From CAAFZY01 sp964410325 (GTDB lineage Bacteria > Pseudomonadota > Alphaproteobacteria > RF32 > CAG-239): a DNA stretch of 64,000 nt. Positions 37,353 through 47,282 of this stretch are shown here, one piece after another. The stretch spans positions 1 to 64,000 of the forward strand of contig CAYPFN010000005.1 in the NCBI GenBank assembly GCA_964410325.1, given 5' to 3'. The first letter of the stretch is position 1; each line of letters starts with the position of its first letter. The notes below the pieces were generated by a model. It had not been told where the DNA came from. It did no database searches and saw only the letters and a program-made list of their open reading frames with translations. The position numbers and the translations under genes are program-made.

Positions 37353-39110
37353 TTATGAAGCTTTCATCATATCTTCAATGATAAATTGCACCGACGCATT
37401 ACCTTGCCAGATATCTTTGCGCAGTTGTCCAGCAACATGAAAACGTTCGCCTTTAGCCTGCAACATTGCCGCACCAACAGCCGTATCCGCCGCTCGAAAA
37501 GCAATCGCCTTCAAACTGCCGTCGCCATCTGATCCCAAATAACAACGGACATGGCCGCTACCGATAACCGACGGCCGAATAATTTTAACATTTTCAATAA
37601 CAATTCTTGGTTCAGGATTACCAGCGCCAAAAGGCTCAATATTTTGGAACTTTTCCGCCAAATCCAAATTAGCCCCCGAAAGACTGACAACACCGTCAAT
37701 CCCGATTATCGGCGCAACAGCTTCATTACCAAGTTTTTCCCTAACATATTCGCCGGCGAATTCTTTAAATGGCAGCAAATTTTCCTCATTAAGAGAAAAT
37801 CCGGCCGCCATAGTATGTCCACCGCCTTTGGTTAAAATCCCCTTTTCTTTAGCCGCCATAACCAAAGCACCCACATCTATCCCCGGAATAGATCGGGCAG
37901 AACCTTTCACTTCATCATGTTCAATTGACATGACAAACGCCGGAAGATTATATCTTTCCTTAAGCTTGCCGGCAACAATACCAATGACGCCCTGATGCCA
38001 ATCCGTCCCTGACACAAACGCAATCGGATATTTCTGTGGCTCGCCCTCCAGTTGTTCAATCGCCTGCAGCAAAACATAAGCTTCAATATCTTTGCGTTCA
38101 AGATTAAATTTGTTCAGCTCTTCCGCTAATGATTTTGCTGTCTGTTCATCTTTGACGCAAAGCAAGCGATTGCCAGCCGTGGCATCGCCAACTCGGCCAC
38201 CGGCGTTAATGCGCGGACCTAAAACATACCCTAGATGAAAAGCCGTCGGCGCCTCATTTAATCCAGCGACATCAGCCAATGCTTTTAACCCCAAATTTTG
38301 CCGCAAAGACATAATTTTCAACCCTTGTTTGACATAAGCCCGGTTCAAACCCAAAAGCGGTACCACATCGCAAACCGTGCCTAGAGCAACCAAATCCAGA
38401 AGTTTAAGCAAATCTGGCGCGGCATGATTTTCGTAATATCCAGACAAACGTAGCTCCCGATTAACCGCTACAATCAACAAATAGACCACTCCAACCGCCG
38501 CCAGATATTTCAAATAAGGATAATCATTTTCCTCATCAAGCCTTTTAGGGTTTACTACCGCCAAAACTTTCGGAAGACGCGTTTCCGTTTCATGATGATC
38601 TATCACTAAAATTTCAAATCCGTCAGCCGCAGCTTTATCTAACACTTCAAATGCTGTTGTGCCGCAATCCGTTGTCACAACCAGTCTGATATCATGAGCA
38701 GAAAACTCTTCAAAAGCTTGAAAACTTGGTCCGTATCCCTCCTCCCGGTCGGGAATATGCACCCAAACCGGCAAACCGAAAAATTCTAAAAATTGTCGCA
38801 AAACCGAACTTGATGTTGCGCCGTCAACATCATAATCGCCGATAATCCCGATTTTTTCACCGATGGTCACCGCTTTAGCCAGACGCCTGGCCGCCACATC
38901 CATATCTTTCAGACACGATGGATTCGGCATTAAATTTTGCAATTTCGGATGCAGGAATGTTTCAACCCCGTCTGCGGTAATGCCACGCGCAACCAAAATT
39001 CTTGACACCAAATACGGCAGATTAAACTGCTGACACAGCATTTCCGTTTGCCGTTCATCAGCCTCCGTCTTTTCCCACAAATTTCCACCTAATGATTTTT
39101 GACCATTCAT
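37353..39110 (-). CDS. recJ: Single-strand-specific 5'-3' exonuclease RecJ
   Basis: 585 residues. The DHH-family catalytic motifs are IIGDYDVDGATSSSVL, VVTTDCGTT, LVIDHHETE and LGTVCDVVPL, followed by the DHHA1 region with GPRINAGGRVGDATAG and GGGHTMAAGFS, and a C-terminal OB domain. It acts in recombination and mismatch or base-excision repair. The SD is weak. Length and domain order are normal. Confidence 0.97.
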   Translation of the reverse strand: MNGQKSLGGNLWEKTEADERQTEMLCQQFNLPYLVSRILVARGITADGVETFLHPKLQNLMPNPSCLKDMDVAARRLAKAVTIGEKIGIIGDYDVDGATSSSVLRQFLEFFGLPVWVHIPDREEGYGPSFQAFEEFSAHDIRLVVTTDCGTTAFEVLDKAAADGFEILVIDHHETETRLPKVLAVVNPKRLDEENDYPYLKYLAAVGVVYLLIVAVNRELRLSGYYENHAAPDLLKLLDLVALGTVCDVVPLLGLNRAYVKQGLKIMSLRQNLGLKALADVAGLNEAPTAFHLGYVLGPRINAGGRVGDATAGNRLLCVKDEQTAKSLAEELNKFNLERKDIEAYVLLQAIEQLEGEPQKYPIAFVSGTDWHQGVIGIVAGKLKERYNLPAFVMSIEHDEVKGSARSIPGIDVGALVMAAKEKGILTKGGGHTMAAGFSLNEENLLPFKEFAGEYVREKLGNEAVAPIIGIDGVVSLSGANLDLAEKFQNIEPFGAGNPEPRIVIENVKIIRPSVIGSGHVRCYLGSDGDGSLKAIAFRAADTAVGAAMLQAKGERFHVAGQLRKDIWQGNASVQFIIEDMMKAS

Positions 39111-39301
39111 TTTTCAAAACTCTTTTATTTAAGCGCTTCAATTTTAAACGCCAACATGTTGATTTGTGTCAAAATATAACATTTCCCTAAATAAAACAAG
39201 CAAAATTAAAAACTATTTATTTATAGAGACATTTTTACGTTGCAAATTTTCTGAAAATGTAATAAGTTGTTTTTATCCGTTATTTCTTGAGGAGGTTGTT
39301 C

Positions 39302-39754
39302 ATGATATCTAAATGTATTAAATTATTCGCCGTCATCTTATTGTTAACCGCTTGCGGCAAAAAAGACGACAAACTAACTGAACTAGTGTTTGTAACATCC
39401 GATGGTTCCATAACCTATCAGATTGAAACGGCTCTTACTAAAGAGGAAATGTCTCAAGGTCTGATGAACCGTGAAACTCTGGCAGAAAATTCCGGCATGT
39501 TGTTTGTCTTGCACGGACAGAATGAAATCGCCATGTGGATGAAAGATACATATATTCCTCTGGATATGGTTTTTGTTAATCAAGAAGGCAAAATTATCTG
39601 GATTTACAAAAACGCCGAACCTTTGTCCACCCATCTGATTCGTCCGCAAATCACGGAATCCCTATCTGCTGTGATTGAAATCAATGCTGGCGATGTGGAT
39701 AAATACGGTATCAAAGTCGGCGATACAGTTCAACATAAACTGATAAATGGATAA
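39302..39754 (+). CDS. DUF192 family lipoprotein
   Basis: 150 residues from ATG 39302, which has GAGGAGG 6 nt upstream. The signal peptide ends in a lipobox LLTAC. DUF192 features: ALTKEEMSQGLMNRETLAENSGMLFVL, MWMKDTYIPLDMVFVNQEGKI and AVIEINAGDVDKYGIKVGD. The family is widespread in envelope-associated proteins of proteobacteria; function unknown. Monocistronic. Confidence 0.93.
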   Translation: MISKCIKLFAVILLLTACGKKDDKLTELVFVTSDGSITYQIETALTKEEMSQGLMNRETLAENSGMLFVLHGQNEIAMWMKDTYIPLDMVFVNQEGKIIWIYKNAEPLSTHLIRPQITESLSAVIEINAGDVDKYGIKVGDTVQHKLING

Positions 39755-39762
39755 AATTTTAC

Positions 39763-39788
39763 CCTGCCACTCTGGCAGGTTTTTTTTA
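39763..39788 (+). terminator. Intrinsic terminator after DUF192 gene
   Basis: Short stem cctgcca/tggcagg with a 3-nt loop and an 8-T run. Confidence 0.85.
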
Positions 39789-40007
39789 TTTGAAAGCATT
39801 AACAAAACTCAAGCCTTTCTGATGCATAAGCTTTTTAAAAGGATACATAAAGCCTAAACCTCATAATAACTTCTATCCTTCTCCTGTATGGGTTAAAAAA
39901 ACATGGATTGGTTTTGATGGTTTCATACACATCCACAAAAAATTATTTCAATCTAGCAATTCCAGCAGGACAAAATATTATTTGTAAGGCTTGCCATAAA
40001 GCAACAC

Positions 40008-40041
40008 AAAACGCCGGATAAAAATTTATGCCGGCGTTTTA
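40008..40041 (-). terminator. Intrinsic terminator of the secreted-protein gene
   Basis: Stem aaaacgccgg/ccggcgtttt with an A/T-rich loop, downstream of the minus-strand gene at 40065. The roughly 220 nt between this and 39788 hold no supported gene. Confidence 0.8.
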
Positions 40042-40064
40042 CTTGGAAAAATCAGGATTTAAAC

Positions 40065-40826
40065 CTAATTGTACTTAAGCTTGTTCCACCCTTTAGGTTC
40101 TTGCTGTGTCGCTTTATTTTCTTCTGGCTGTTTTGGCACCTGCCAATTACGAACTGGAGCCTGCTGCGCTTTTTCCAGAACCAATTCCCGCTGTTCACTA
40201 TTTTGTGGCACACCGATAGGCAGAATTTGCCCCAGCAAAGCCGGAGACACAAAAGTCATCTTCCTTTTCTCATAAGCTTCAATAATAGCATTTTCAACTG
40301 CCGAAGCCGGTGAAATATTAAAGGTATTGATACTTCCGGCATAAAATACCGAAAAAGCATAACAGGGCGATGAAAACAGCACATCCGTATAATCCACACC
40401 GCGAATAAAACGCAACATCAGCCTTGGCTGGATGATGCATTGTGCCACCACATTGGAAACACTTTCCTCTTTTTTCAAAAATTCATCAATAAACAACTGA
40501 ATTTCCGCCTGACTTAACATGCCGCAAAATCCCGTAACCGCCATACTGTCAATCAAATATCCTTTGTAATCTGCATCTGGAGCTGTAACTGTATAACAAA
40601 AGGCCTGCTCAGCTTCCGTAATATTACGCATAGCATTAACCGGTATAGTATCGCGCATTTTCTGAGTAATGTCCTTTTTTTCTTCTGTCTTTTCCTGCTC
40701 CTGCCGACGCCAACTGTTGCGATCCTGCTTAAATGATTCAACACCTTCCGCCCCTTGCGCTAAAACATTAGTCGACATTAACACACTCAAAACAAATACA
40801 AAATTTATCAGAAATTTTACTTTCAT
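40065..40826 (-). CDS. Secreted protein of unknown function
   Basis: 253 residues from ATG 40826, with GAGGAG about 7 nt upstream. Sec signal peptide (cleavage after NVLA). An Arg/Glu/Lys-rich helical stretch follows (SWRRQEQEKTEEKKD), then a domain with five Cys, and a Gln/Pro/Lys-rich C-terminus. No family recognised. Confidence 0.72.
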   Translation of the reverse strand: MKVKFLINFVFVLSVLMSTNVLAQGAEGVESFKQDRNSWRRQEQEKTEEKKDITQKMRDTIPVNAMRNITEAEQAFCYTVTAPDADYKGYLIDSMAVTGFCGMLSQAEIQLFIDEFLKKEESVSNVVAQCIIQPRLMLRFIRGVDYTDVLFSSPCYAFSVFYAGSINTFNISPASAVENAIIEAYEKRKMTFVSPALLGQILPIGVPQNSEQRELVLEKAQQAPVRNWQVPKQPEENKATQQEPKGWNKLKYN

Positions 40827-41105
40827 TTCAAAGCTCCTCAAAAATCTGTTTTTTAATATAAATAACCAATTCTAAAAGTTCAATGAAAAAATTGTGTTAC
40901 CCTAACCTGTTACCAAAAAAAGACAACTGTTTTTATATTCCAAAGACGAGCCGATTATGGTATCAGATCTTGCCTTTGAAGCGCCGTGGCTTTTAGCGGA
41001 ATGAAAATCAATAAACGGCGCAAAAGCGAGGCCTCTCGTACTCTCCTCGTCATAAACTTTTACAAGGTTATTCTAAATAAAAAACTTTTGTGGTTTTAAA
41101 CAATG

Positions 41106-41939
41106 TTACCGACCAAACACAGATCGCCACAAAATTTTGATTTTATCACTGATTCTGATGCGCGGTTTAGGCGACATAATTTCCCATCCACGATTTTGCA
41201 TAATATCGAAATAACACCGATAGATATGCAAAATAACGCGAAGAGGACGCATTTTTCTAGATTCAGCATTATCAAGCAAGGCAAATGCCGCGTCAAAATC
41301 CGCCGCAACCATTTTAGCTAGTTGTTCACGCACGGCGATCAGATTTTTATCAGTAATGACAGTCTGCGGATCATGCGAAAAAATCCCCGCCTTCTGCAAA
41401 AGTTCGGCAGGCATATACAAATGTCCGGCCAACGCATCTTCTTTAATATCTTTAAGCATGTTCGTAAACTGCATCGCCCGTCCGAAATGTCCAGCCAATT
41501 TTCTTTTTTGCTCTTCCGGCATACCGTTAATAATGCTAAGCAGAATATAAGCCGGAATTTCAGCCGTTCCGTGACAGTATTTATAAAAAGTATCAAAATC
41601 AGGTGCCTGCAACGGTTTAGGAAAATCCAAAAACGTACTGTTCAAAATTTCGAAAAAATCTTCTTTTTTAATTTTAAAACGCATACAATTTTTATAAATT
41701 CGTCGCCCGATATCCGTCGCCGGAACTTTTTTATCATAAATATTTTCCAGTTCCTGTTTCCAGGTATTCAGCACTTCTTTTTTTTCTTTTTCTGGCAAAC
41801 TGCCATCCACCACATTGTCAATATGGCGGCAAAAAGCATAAAGCGTATAAATAGCTTCCCTTTGCGCTTTCGGGAACCCTCTGACGCTCCAAAACAGGGT
41901 TGCCTGTGATTTTCTGACCAATTTTCCGATTGAACTCAT
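41106..41939 (-). CDS. Squalene/phytoene synthase-like prenyltransferase
   Basis: About 277 residues from ATG 41939 (AAAGGAAA upstream). The two aspartate-rich motifs of trans-isoprenyl head-to-head synthases are present: HIDNVVDG near residue 45 and MLKDIKEDALAGHLYMP near residue 165; the FCRxID start is also typical. The best-known relatives in alphaproteobacteria are HpnC/HpnD of hopanoid synthesis, but no hpn genes are nearby, so the product is undetermined. Confidence 0.88.
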   Translation of the reverse strand: MSSIGKLVRKSQATLFWSVRGFPKAQREAIYTLYAFCRHIDNVVDGSLPEKEKKEVLNTWKQELENIYDKKVPATDIGRRIYKNCMRFKIKKEDFFEILNSTFLDFPKPLQAPDFDTFYKYCHGTAEIPAYILLSIINGMPEEQKRKLAGHFGRAMQFTNMLKDIKEDALAGHLYMPAELLQKAGIFSHDPQTVITDKNLIAVREQLAKMVAADFDAAFALLDNAESRKMRPLRVILHIYRCYFDIMQNRGWEIMSPKPRIRISDKIKILWRSVFGR

Positions 41940-42031
41940 TTGTTTTCCTTTATTGTTCGGCACCTGTTTTCAAGCGCGCCATCCATACCAAACATATACT
42001 AACAATTTTTGCAAGTCAATCAATGTTTTTC

Positions 42032-43408
42032 TCAATCAACCTCTGTTTTATCTTCATTTTTCAAAGCGCTAACCCAATCTTCCAAATCCGCCAGCGCCCT
42101 CCGGCAGTAAACCTCTTTACGTTCCCGCCCTTTCAACCGGCATAATTTTCCTTTATTTGTCATTTGCAAAGGAAGCTCTGGAAAAAGTCCGAAATTAATA
42201 TTCATCGGTTGATAATGCTCCATATCGGTTGTGTCTGACAAATGGGCCAACATGGAACCCAAAGCCGTCGTTTTTGGTGGCAGAAGCGGCTCTTTATCCT
42301 GCAGCAACATTGCTGCAAAATATCCAGCCAAAAGACCGATTGCGGCGCTTTCCACATATCCCTCACAACCGGTAATCTGTCCGGCAAACATAACATTAGG
42401 CCGTATTCTCAAACGCAAAAATTTATCCAAAAGCACCGGACTTTTAATAAACGTATTTTTATGAATACCGCCCAACCTGGCAAACTCGGCATTTTCAAGT
42501 CCCGGAATTGTTCTGAAAATCCGCTGCTGTTCACCATATTTAAGCTTCGTTTGAAACCCGACAATATTCCTTAACGTATCTTCCTTGTTATCTTGCCGAA
42601 GTTGCACAACAGCATAAGGTTTATCCGCCTTGTGCGGATTAGTCAGCCCAACCGGTTTCATCGGACCAAACATCAGCGTATCGCGACCACGTTCCGCCAT
42701 TACTTCAATCGGCAAACAGCCGTCAAAATACTGTGGTTCTTCAAAATCATGAAATTCAACTTTCTGAGCTTCTAAAAGCGCATCCACAAACCGATAATAC
42801 TCTTCTCTGGTAAGCGGACAATTAATATAATCGCGCGCACTGCCTTTATCATAACGCGATTGATACCATGCCTTAGAAAAATCAACACTATTGGTATAAA
42901 CAACTGGAGCAATTGCGTCATAAAAAGACAGTGCTTGTCCGTCAATCTGTTCTAAAATAGATAAAGCTAGAGATTCGGAAGTCAGCGGACCAGTTGCGAC
43001 AATCGTCATCGTCTCCTCTGCTGAAGGTAGTTCCGTAATTTCCCGATAAACAATTTGCACACATGGATGTTGCCACAATTTTTCGGTTACATAAGAGGCA
43101 AAAGCATCTCGATCAACAGCCAGAGCACCACCGGCTGGAACTTTTGTATTGTCAGCCGCGCGCATAATAAGAGAACCAGCACGGCGCATTTCTTCATGCA
43201 AGAGACCAACGGCATTATGTTCGCAGTCGTCGGAACGCAAAGAATTAGAACATACCAGTTCCGCGAAATCCTTACTTTTATGCGCCGGCGAAAACTTTTG
43301 CGGCTTCATCTCGTACAAACTGACTTTTACGCCACGTTCGGCAAGTTGCCAAGCAGCCTCGCAGCCAGCCAGTCCTGCACCTATAACATTAACCGTTTTC
43401 TTTTCCAT
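42032..43408 (-). CDS. trmFO: tRNA (m5U54) methyltransferase, folate- and FAD-dependent
   Basis: About 458 residues. It uses methylene-tetrahydrofolate and FADH2 to make ribothymidine 54 in tRNA. N-terminal FAD motif VIGAGLAGCEAAWQLAERG, AELVCSNSLRSD (one catalytic-region Cys), GPLTSESL, YINCPLTREEYYRF (the other), and GQITGCEGYVESAAIGLLAG near the end. ATG 43408 has AAGG about 9 nt upstream; an ATG at 43417 abuts that SD. Confidence 0.97.
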   Translation of the reverse strand: MEKKTVNVIGAGLAGCEAAWQLAERGVKVSLYEMKPQKFSPAHKSKDFAELVCSNSLRSDDCEHNAVGLLHEEMRRAGSLIMRAADNTKVPAGGALAVDRDAFASYVTEKLWQHPCVQIVYREITELPSAEETMTIVATGPLTSESLALSILEQIDGQALSFYDAIAPVVYTNSVDFSKAWYQSRYDKGSARDYINCPLTREEYYRFVDALLEAQKVEFHDFEEPQYFDGCLPIEVMAERGRDTLMFGPMKPVGLTNPHKADKPYAVVQLRQDNKEDTLRNIVGFQTKLKYGEQQRIFRTIPGLENAEFARLGGIHKNTFIKSPVLLDKFLRLRIRPNVMFAGQITGCEGYVESAAIGLLAGYFAAMLLQDKEPLLPPKTTALGSMLAHLSDTTDMEHYQPMNINFGLFPELPLQMTNKGKLCRLKGRERKEVYCRRALADLEDWVSALKNEDKTEVD

Positions 43409-43547
43409 CTCGGTCATCCTTTTTATTCCAGCCTACCGATTGTTTTATCGTTTCCGAGCGTAAATGTAAATAAAAAACATCCTTTCCGTATTAAACTTTT
43501 TTTAAGTCTATAATATTATACTGATTAAAACTATATTGAGATGGATA

Positions 43548-44615
43548 ATGATAAAATTAGTTTTATTTTTGTTATTTTTGCCAACGGTTTCTTTCAGCGC
43601 CGACACCGTCGTTTTGCCGCTTAATCTGCAAAATACCGACAGCGATGTTGAAGTCAGCAGAATTCCAGAAATTCCTTTTATGGATGAAGAAGATCTGAGT
43701 TTTGACCATTCCGTTGATGCTTTCGGCGAACCGATCAACTTAGATACTGAGGCGCCTATTCCTCCTGCAGAGGCTCAAAAAATTCACGAAGCGGCTGCTC
43801 AAGAAACGAATCCCAGTGTTGATGTCAGACAATCGTTAAGCGACAACCTCCGCCAGAATGCTCCTGATGAATTTCAAAACACCCAGCCACAAACCAGTGG
43901 CACCAGCTGGGTTGGGCAACTCATTTCTTCAGCCAAAGAAAATATTCAAAACACAGGATCCAAAAAAAATCCTTTGGCCGACATGCTTGAACAAAGCCAG
44001 GGACAAAACCGCCGTTCCAACGTATCGGTTTTTGACATATCAGGCGTTATGCTCCGCATGTCTTATAAACAAGCTGAAGAAGCTTTAAGCAAACGTGGCT
44101 ATAAAAAAACCATGCAAAAAATGGATATTCCCAACTTTATTCGCTGGCGCAATGAAGAAAAATGCCGCAATCAGGGCATTATCGGTTACGAGCGCCTAGA
44201 AAACTGCGTTATCCGCCTGGCCGGAAAAGAAAATTATCAATTTATTTCCCAAGCCCAGTTTAACAAATACGACACTCAAGAAACCATACACATATTTTTA
44301 ACCAGCAATTTTACAAATAATAAAATCTACAAAATAACCTATCGTTCCGAAGCCGCTAACAATACCGGCAACAGTCCGAAAGCTCTGTATCTGCGCAATA
44401 TCAAAGTTTTTGATTTCTGGAAAAAAATCAATCAAAAATACGGTGTTCCAGATGATACCCGGGATGTTACATGGGGATTAGGCGGAAACAAGCCTTATAT
44501 GCGTGCCGCCACGGGATTTTTGGTTTTGGAAGATAATATGTTAAGAGAGTTGGATTACACGCGCATGTCTCGCGAGGACCAACGCTTTATGAACACGGAT
44601 TTATATACATTTTAG
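43548..44615 (+). CDS. Secreted protein of unknown function upstream of chpT
   Basis: 355 residues from ATG 43548, with a Sec signal peptide (cleavage after SFSA). The first 150 mature residues are acidic, Pro/Gln-rich and probably disordered; the C-terminal 200 (from DISGVMLRMSYKQAEEALSKRGY) look folded, including a conserved-looking helix-turn resembling domains that bind at the envelope. No family recognised. It ends 9 nt before chpT, suggesting one transcript. Confidence 0.75.
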   Translation: MIKLVLFLLFLPTVSFSADTVVLPLNLQNTDSDVEVSRIPEIPFMDEEDLSFDHSVDAFGEPINLDTEAPIPPAEAQKIHEAAAQETNPSVDVRQSLSDNLRQNAPDEFQNTQPQTSGTSWVGQLISSAKENIQNTGSKKNPLADMLEQSQGQNRRSNVSVFDISGVMLRMSYKQAEEALSKRGYKKTMQKMDIPNFIRWRNEEKCRNQGIIGYERLENCVIRLAGKENYQFISQAQFNKYDTQETIHIFLTSNFTNNKIYKITYRSEAANNTGNSPKALYLRNIKVFDFWKKINQKYGVPDDTRDVTWGLGGNKPYMRAATGFLVLEDNMLRELDYTRMSREDQRFMNTDLYTF

Positions 44616-44624
44616 GAATATCAC

Positions 44625-45242
44625 ATGTCTGATAATTTATCGCCTTGCATAATAACTGAGATTGTCTGCACTCGGTTGAGTCATGACCTGATCGGCAATA
44701 TCGGAGCCGTAGCCAACGCTGTGGAAATTATAAATGACGACCCAGCAGAAATCGATGACATCAAACCCATCCTGGAAATTAGTTCGCAGACGCTGACCGC
44801 ACGCTTAAAATTTTTCCGCCTAGCTTTCGGATTAAACAACACCGCGCCTAAAAACACAAACGAAGTACAACAGATTGCCACTGATTATATATCAACCATC
44901 GGTAGCCGGCAAACGCCGATTAGCTTAAAAATCAACATCAATACACCAGCACTTTATAAAATTGTATTGCTGAGTATCATGTCATTGGCGGATGTCTTTA
45001 TCCGTGGTGGCATACTTGATATAAAAGAAACCTCTCAGGGGCTGAGCATTGAGGCCAAATCTCCCGCCCCTTTATCTGCCAGTAAGTTGCAAACTTTTAA
45101 ACAATGCCTTTCTGGGAAATATCCATCGGAAAATCCCGCCCAATTCGCTCCATTACTTTATATGTTAAAAATATTGGAAACCTCTCCGGTCAAAATTACG
45201 CTGGAATACAATGAACAACAGGCTATTTTGCGGATTGCCTGA
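44625..45242 (+). CDS. chpT: ChpT-type histidine phosphotransferase
   Basis: 205 residues. The N-terminal helix pair carries CTRLSHDLIGNIGAVANAVEII, the ChpT phospho-acceptor motif (His20, RLxHDLxGxxGA). The C-terminal part is a degenerate HATPase-like domain that cannot bind ATP. In alphaproteobacteria ChpT relays phosphate from the CckA kinase to CtrA and CpdR for cell-cycle or motility control; those partners are not in this window. It is the strongest taxonomic marker here. Convergent 20-nt overlap with the next minus-strand gene. Confidence 0.88.
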   Translation: MSDNLSPCIITEIVCTRLSHDLIGNIGAVANAVEIINDDPAEIDDIKPILEISSQTLTARLKFFRLAFGLNNTAPKNTNEVQQIATDYISTIGSRQTPISLKININTPALYKIVLLSIMSLADVFIRGGILDIKETSQGLSIEAKSPAPLSASKLQTFKQCLSGKYPSENPAQFAPLLYMLKILETSPVKITLEYNEQQAILRIA

Positions 45243-45636
45243 GCCATTCCCGCCAAGGTTTTTCTTCTATCAGCAGCTCTTCAACTCGTGGTTTGGCTCC
45301 TTCTTTATAAACAAAGACAACTTCCGTTTTTAAATCATCCTGAGTTAAAAGCAAATCAATCTCTTGGATATCTTCTTCCGGAAGATAATAACGATATGTA
45401 TAATTAAAAAGCTCAACTGGACAACGCTTTCTGTTAAACTGCGAGCAATCGGTCAAATTCCAATCCGGCTGTAGATTTAAGTAATGTCCAGCAATCAAAT
45501 CCCGTGGATCATAACCGCACATACGAACCACCACAGCCTGTTCGGCATGAAATGCATATTCAGTTCTGAGTAGCTATAAAACAAGAAAAACCATCGGAAA
45601 AAGCAGAAATACTCCTAAAATATATTTCTTGTTCAT
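45223..45636 (-). pseudogene. GDYXXLXY-family gene interrupted by an amber codon
   Basis: The ATG at 45636 overlaps the DUF2157 stop (ATGA), and the frame starts with a transmembrane helix MNKKYILGVFLLFPMVFLVL. Codon 21 (45574-45576) is TAG; the frame then stays open through EYAFHAEQAVVVRMCGYDPRDLIAGHYLNLQ to a normal end (137 codons in all). The DPRDLxxGxYxxL segment identifies the GDYXXLXY family, which usually pairs with DUF2157 proteins. The rest is intact, so the lesion looks recent, or translation restarts at an internal GTG/ATG (cytosolic, lacking the anchor). Confidence 0.75.
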
Positions 45637-46751
45637 CGCAATTTCTTTTCCTGTAAACGCTGTGTCAGTCTGGCGGCAATCAACATTAACCCCAACAGCA
45701 GAAAACCAGAAACTATCAGACCGATACCAGTTTGCATCAAACCTCCCCAAAAATCCATATATATCAGAAAAATCCGCAATGCCGCCAAGGCAAAAACCAC
45801 ATTAAGCAGGCGGCGGGAACGGTTATGATAAGCATAAATGCCTGTTAAGGCCAATAAGGCGAATGATAACAGAAAAGATAACGGCAACAAGCTACCGAAA
45901 AATATAATCAGCATCAGAAAGGGAATATAATTTGGCCGTTTTCTGAGTTTTTCTATATAAAAAGACAACATCGTCATAGCGGCGGCAATCAGAACCAAAC
46001 AACCCCCCAAAGCCCCTTCTATGCGATAAGGAACAAAAGACGTAACCAAGAAGTTTCTTTCAAAATCCATAAAGAAAATTGCTAAAATGACATCAAAAAC
46101 CAGCCAATATCTCAATGCCTTAACAAATCCCATGACATAATGCGGAAAGAACAGACGCAGTAGCTGATACAGCAAAAACCATACAAAAAGCCACAGAACC
46201 CCTACAGAATATTGCCAGCTTTCCGTAAACAAACGCAAAAACAGAGACAAACTCTGGCTTTGCTCAACATAATCTAACAAAGAAATCCATAAAACCAGCA
46301 ACACGACAAACGGCAAAACAATTTTTCGGGAAAAAAATGTCAGCGGAAATACCAAAATCGACCACAACAAAAAAGCCGACAAGCCATCCAGTGGTAATTG
46401 ATAAACCTGCACAATCAACCCGATGGAAGCCAACAACAGAATGGCAAATAATATACTCAGGCTTTCAAACCACAGATTCTTTCCCTGATTATAAAACATC
46501 CATGTTGCACCGCCAGCAGCCGCCAGCAAAATAAAATCACTAATCAGTTTAATAACCGACGGAATAGCGGTCCAATTGGCGGCAATAATGGAAACAATGC
46601 CTAAGCCGATACAAACCAGTGCCAATGCCATAAATCCGTATAACAAATAAGGCTTGGCATGACGTTTTTCATAAGCAATAATCGCCCGTCCCTGTTGATA
46701 GGAAATCAACCCGATTTTCTGCCACCGTTTAATTTTTTTTGCCAAATTCAT
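45633..46751 (-). CDS. DUF2157 domain membrane protein
   Basis: 372 residues from ATG 46751 (GGGGAG 7 nt upstream). The N-terminal soluble DUF2157 segment with KRWQKIGLISYQQGRAIIAYE is followed by about ten transmembrane helices. Translationally coupled to the disrupted GDYXXLXY gene. Function unknown; pairs of this kind are common in diverse bacteria. Confidence 0.88.
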   Translation of the reverse strand: MNLAKKIKRWQKIGLISYQQGRAIIAYEKRHAKPYLLYGFMALALVCIGLGIVSIIAANWTAIPSVIKLISDFILLAAAGGATWMFYNQGKNLWFESLSILFAILLLASIGLIVQVYQLPLDGLSAFLLWSILVFPLTFFSRKIVLPFVVLLVLWISLLDYVEQSQSLSLFLRLFTESWQYSVGVLWLFVWFLLYQLLRLFFPHYVMGFVKALRYWLVFDVILAIFFMDFERNFLVTSFVPYRIEGALGGCLVLIAAAMTMLSFYIEKLRKRPNYIPFLMLIIFFGSLLPLSFLLSFALLALTGIYAYHNRSRRLLNVVFALAALRIFLIYMDFWGGLMQTGIGLIVSGFLLLGLMLIAARLTQRLQEKKLR

Positions 46752-46766
46752 TAAAATTCTCCCCAA

Positions 46767-47126
46767 GGAATAACTATATACATTTACTCATATTTTAATA
46801 CGCTTTCTTAAAACCGCAAGCGATATTAAGCATTTATCCTAGCCTCACCTAAATTCTTCAGGATATATCTTCACCGTATGCGAATATCAGCTCGTTATCT
46901 TCCTTCCGTTCAAACATTAAATATCTTTAGGAAAAAGAATGTCTACCGAATCAAGAAATTATCCTGCCAGCGGTATATTTATTCATAAAAGCGTCGGTTT
47001 TCTGCCTTATTTCATTGTAAATAAAAAAACTTGCCTCTCCAAGAGACGTTTCCTTAAAACTTTAAAGTTGCAAAAAAAAAAAACGGTTTATAATAAATCG
47101 TATAAGCCCTTTACGGAGGTTGTTTT
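46767..47126. other. Intergenic stretch, no supported gene
   Basis: Contains AT-rich DNA, a 12-A homopolymer near 47071 and a 67-codon open frame from ATG 46939 with a passable SD but no recognisable content. Promoters for DUF2157 (leftward) and for the Cys-rich gene (rightward) should lie here. Confidence 0.4.
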
Positions 47127-47282
47127 ATGGCTTGTTTGTTAATTTATACCCTTTTTCTTCCTGCCGCCTGCTTCCTCAAGGCGTTTCTTCCTCACATGCC
47201 TATATATTATATCGTCTCCCAGAAAGCTCCGCGGCAGGACCTTCCGTTTCTATTCTTCGTTCGTTATTTAGGAGTTTATATT

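Noticed and set aside
47071..47082. 12-A homopolymer before the Cys-rich gene as a further phase-variation tract
   Set aside because: It lies in noncoding, AT-rich DNA where long A runs are expected; no frame break is linked to it, though an effect on promoter spacing cannot be excluded.
46939..47142. 67-codon plus-strand open frame with a passable SD
   Set aside because: No recognisable domain, ends inside the start region of the next gene and has no conservation evidence.
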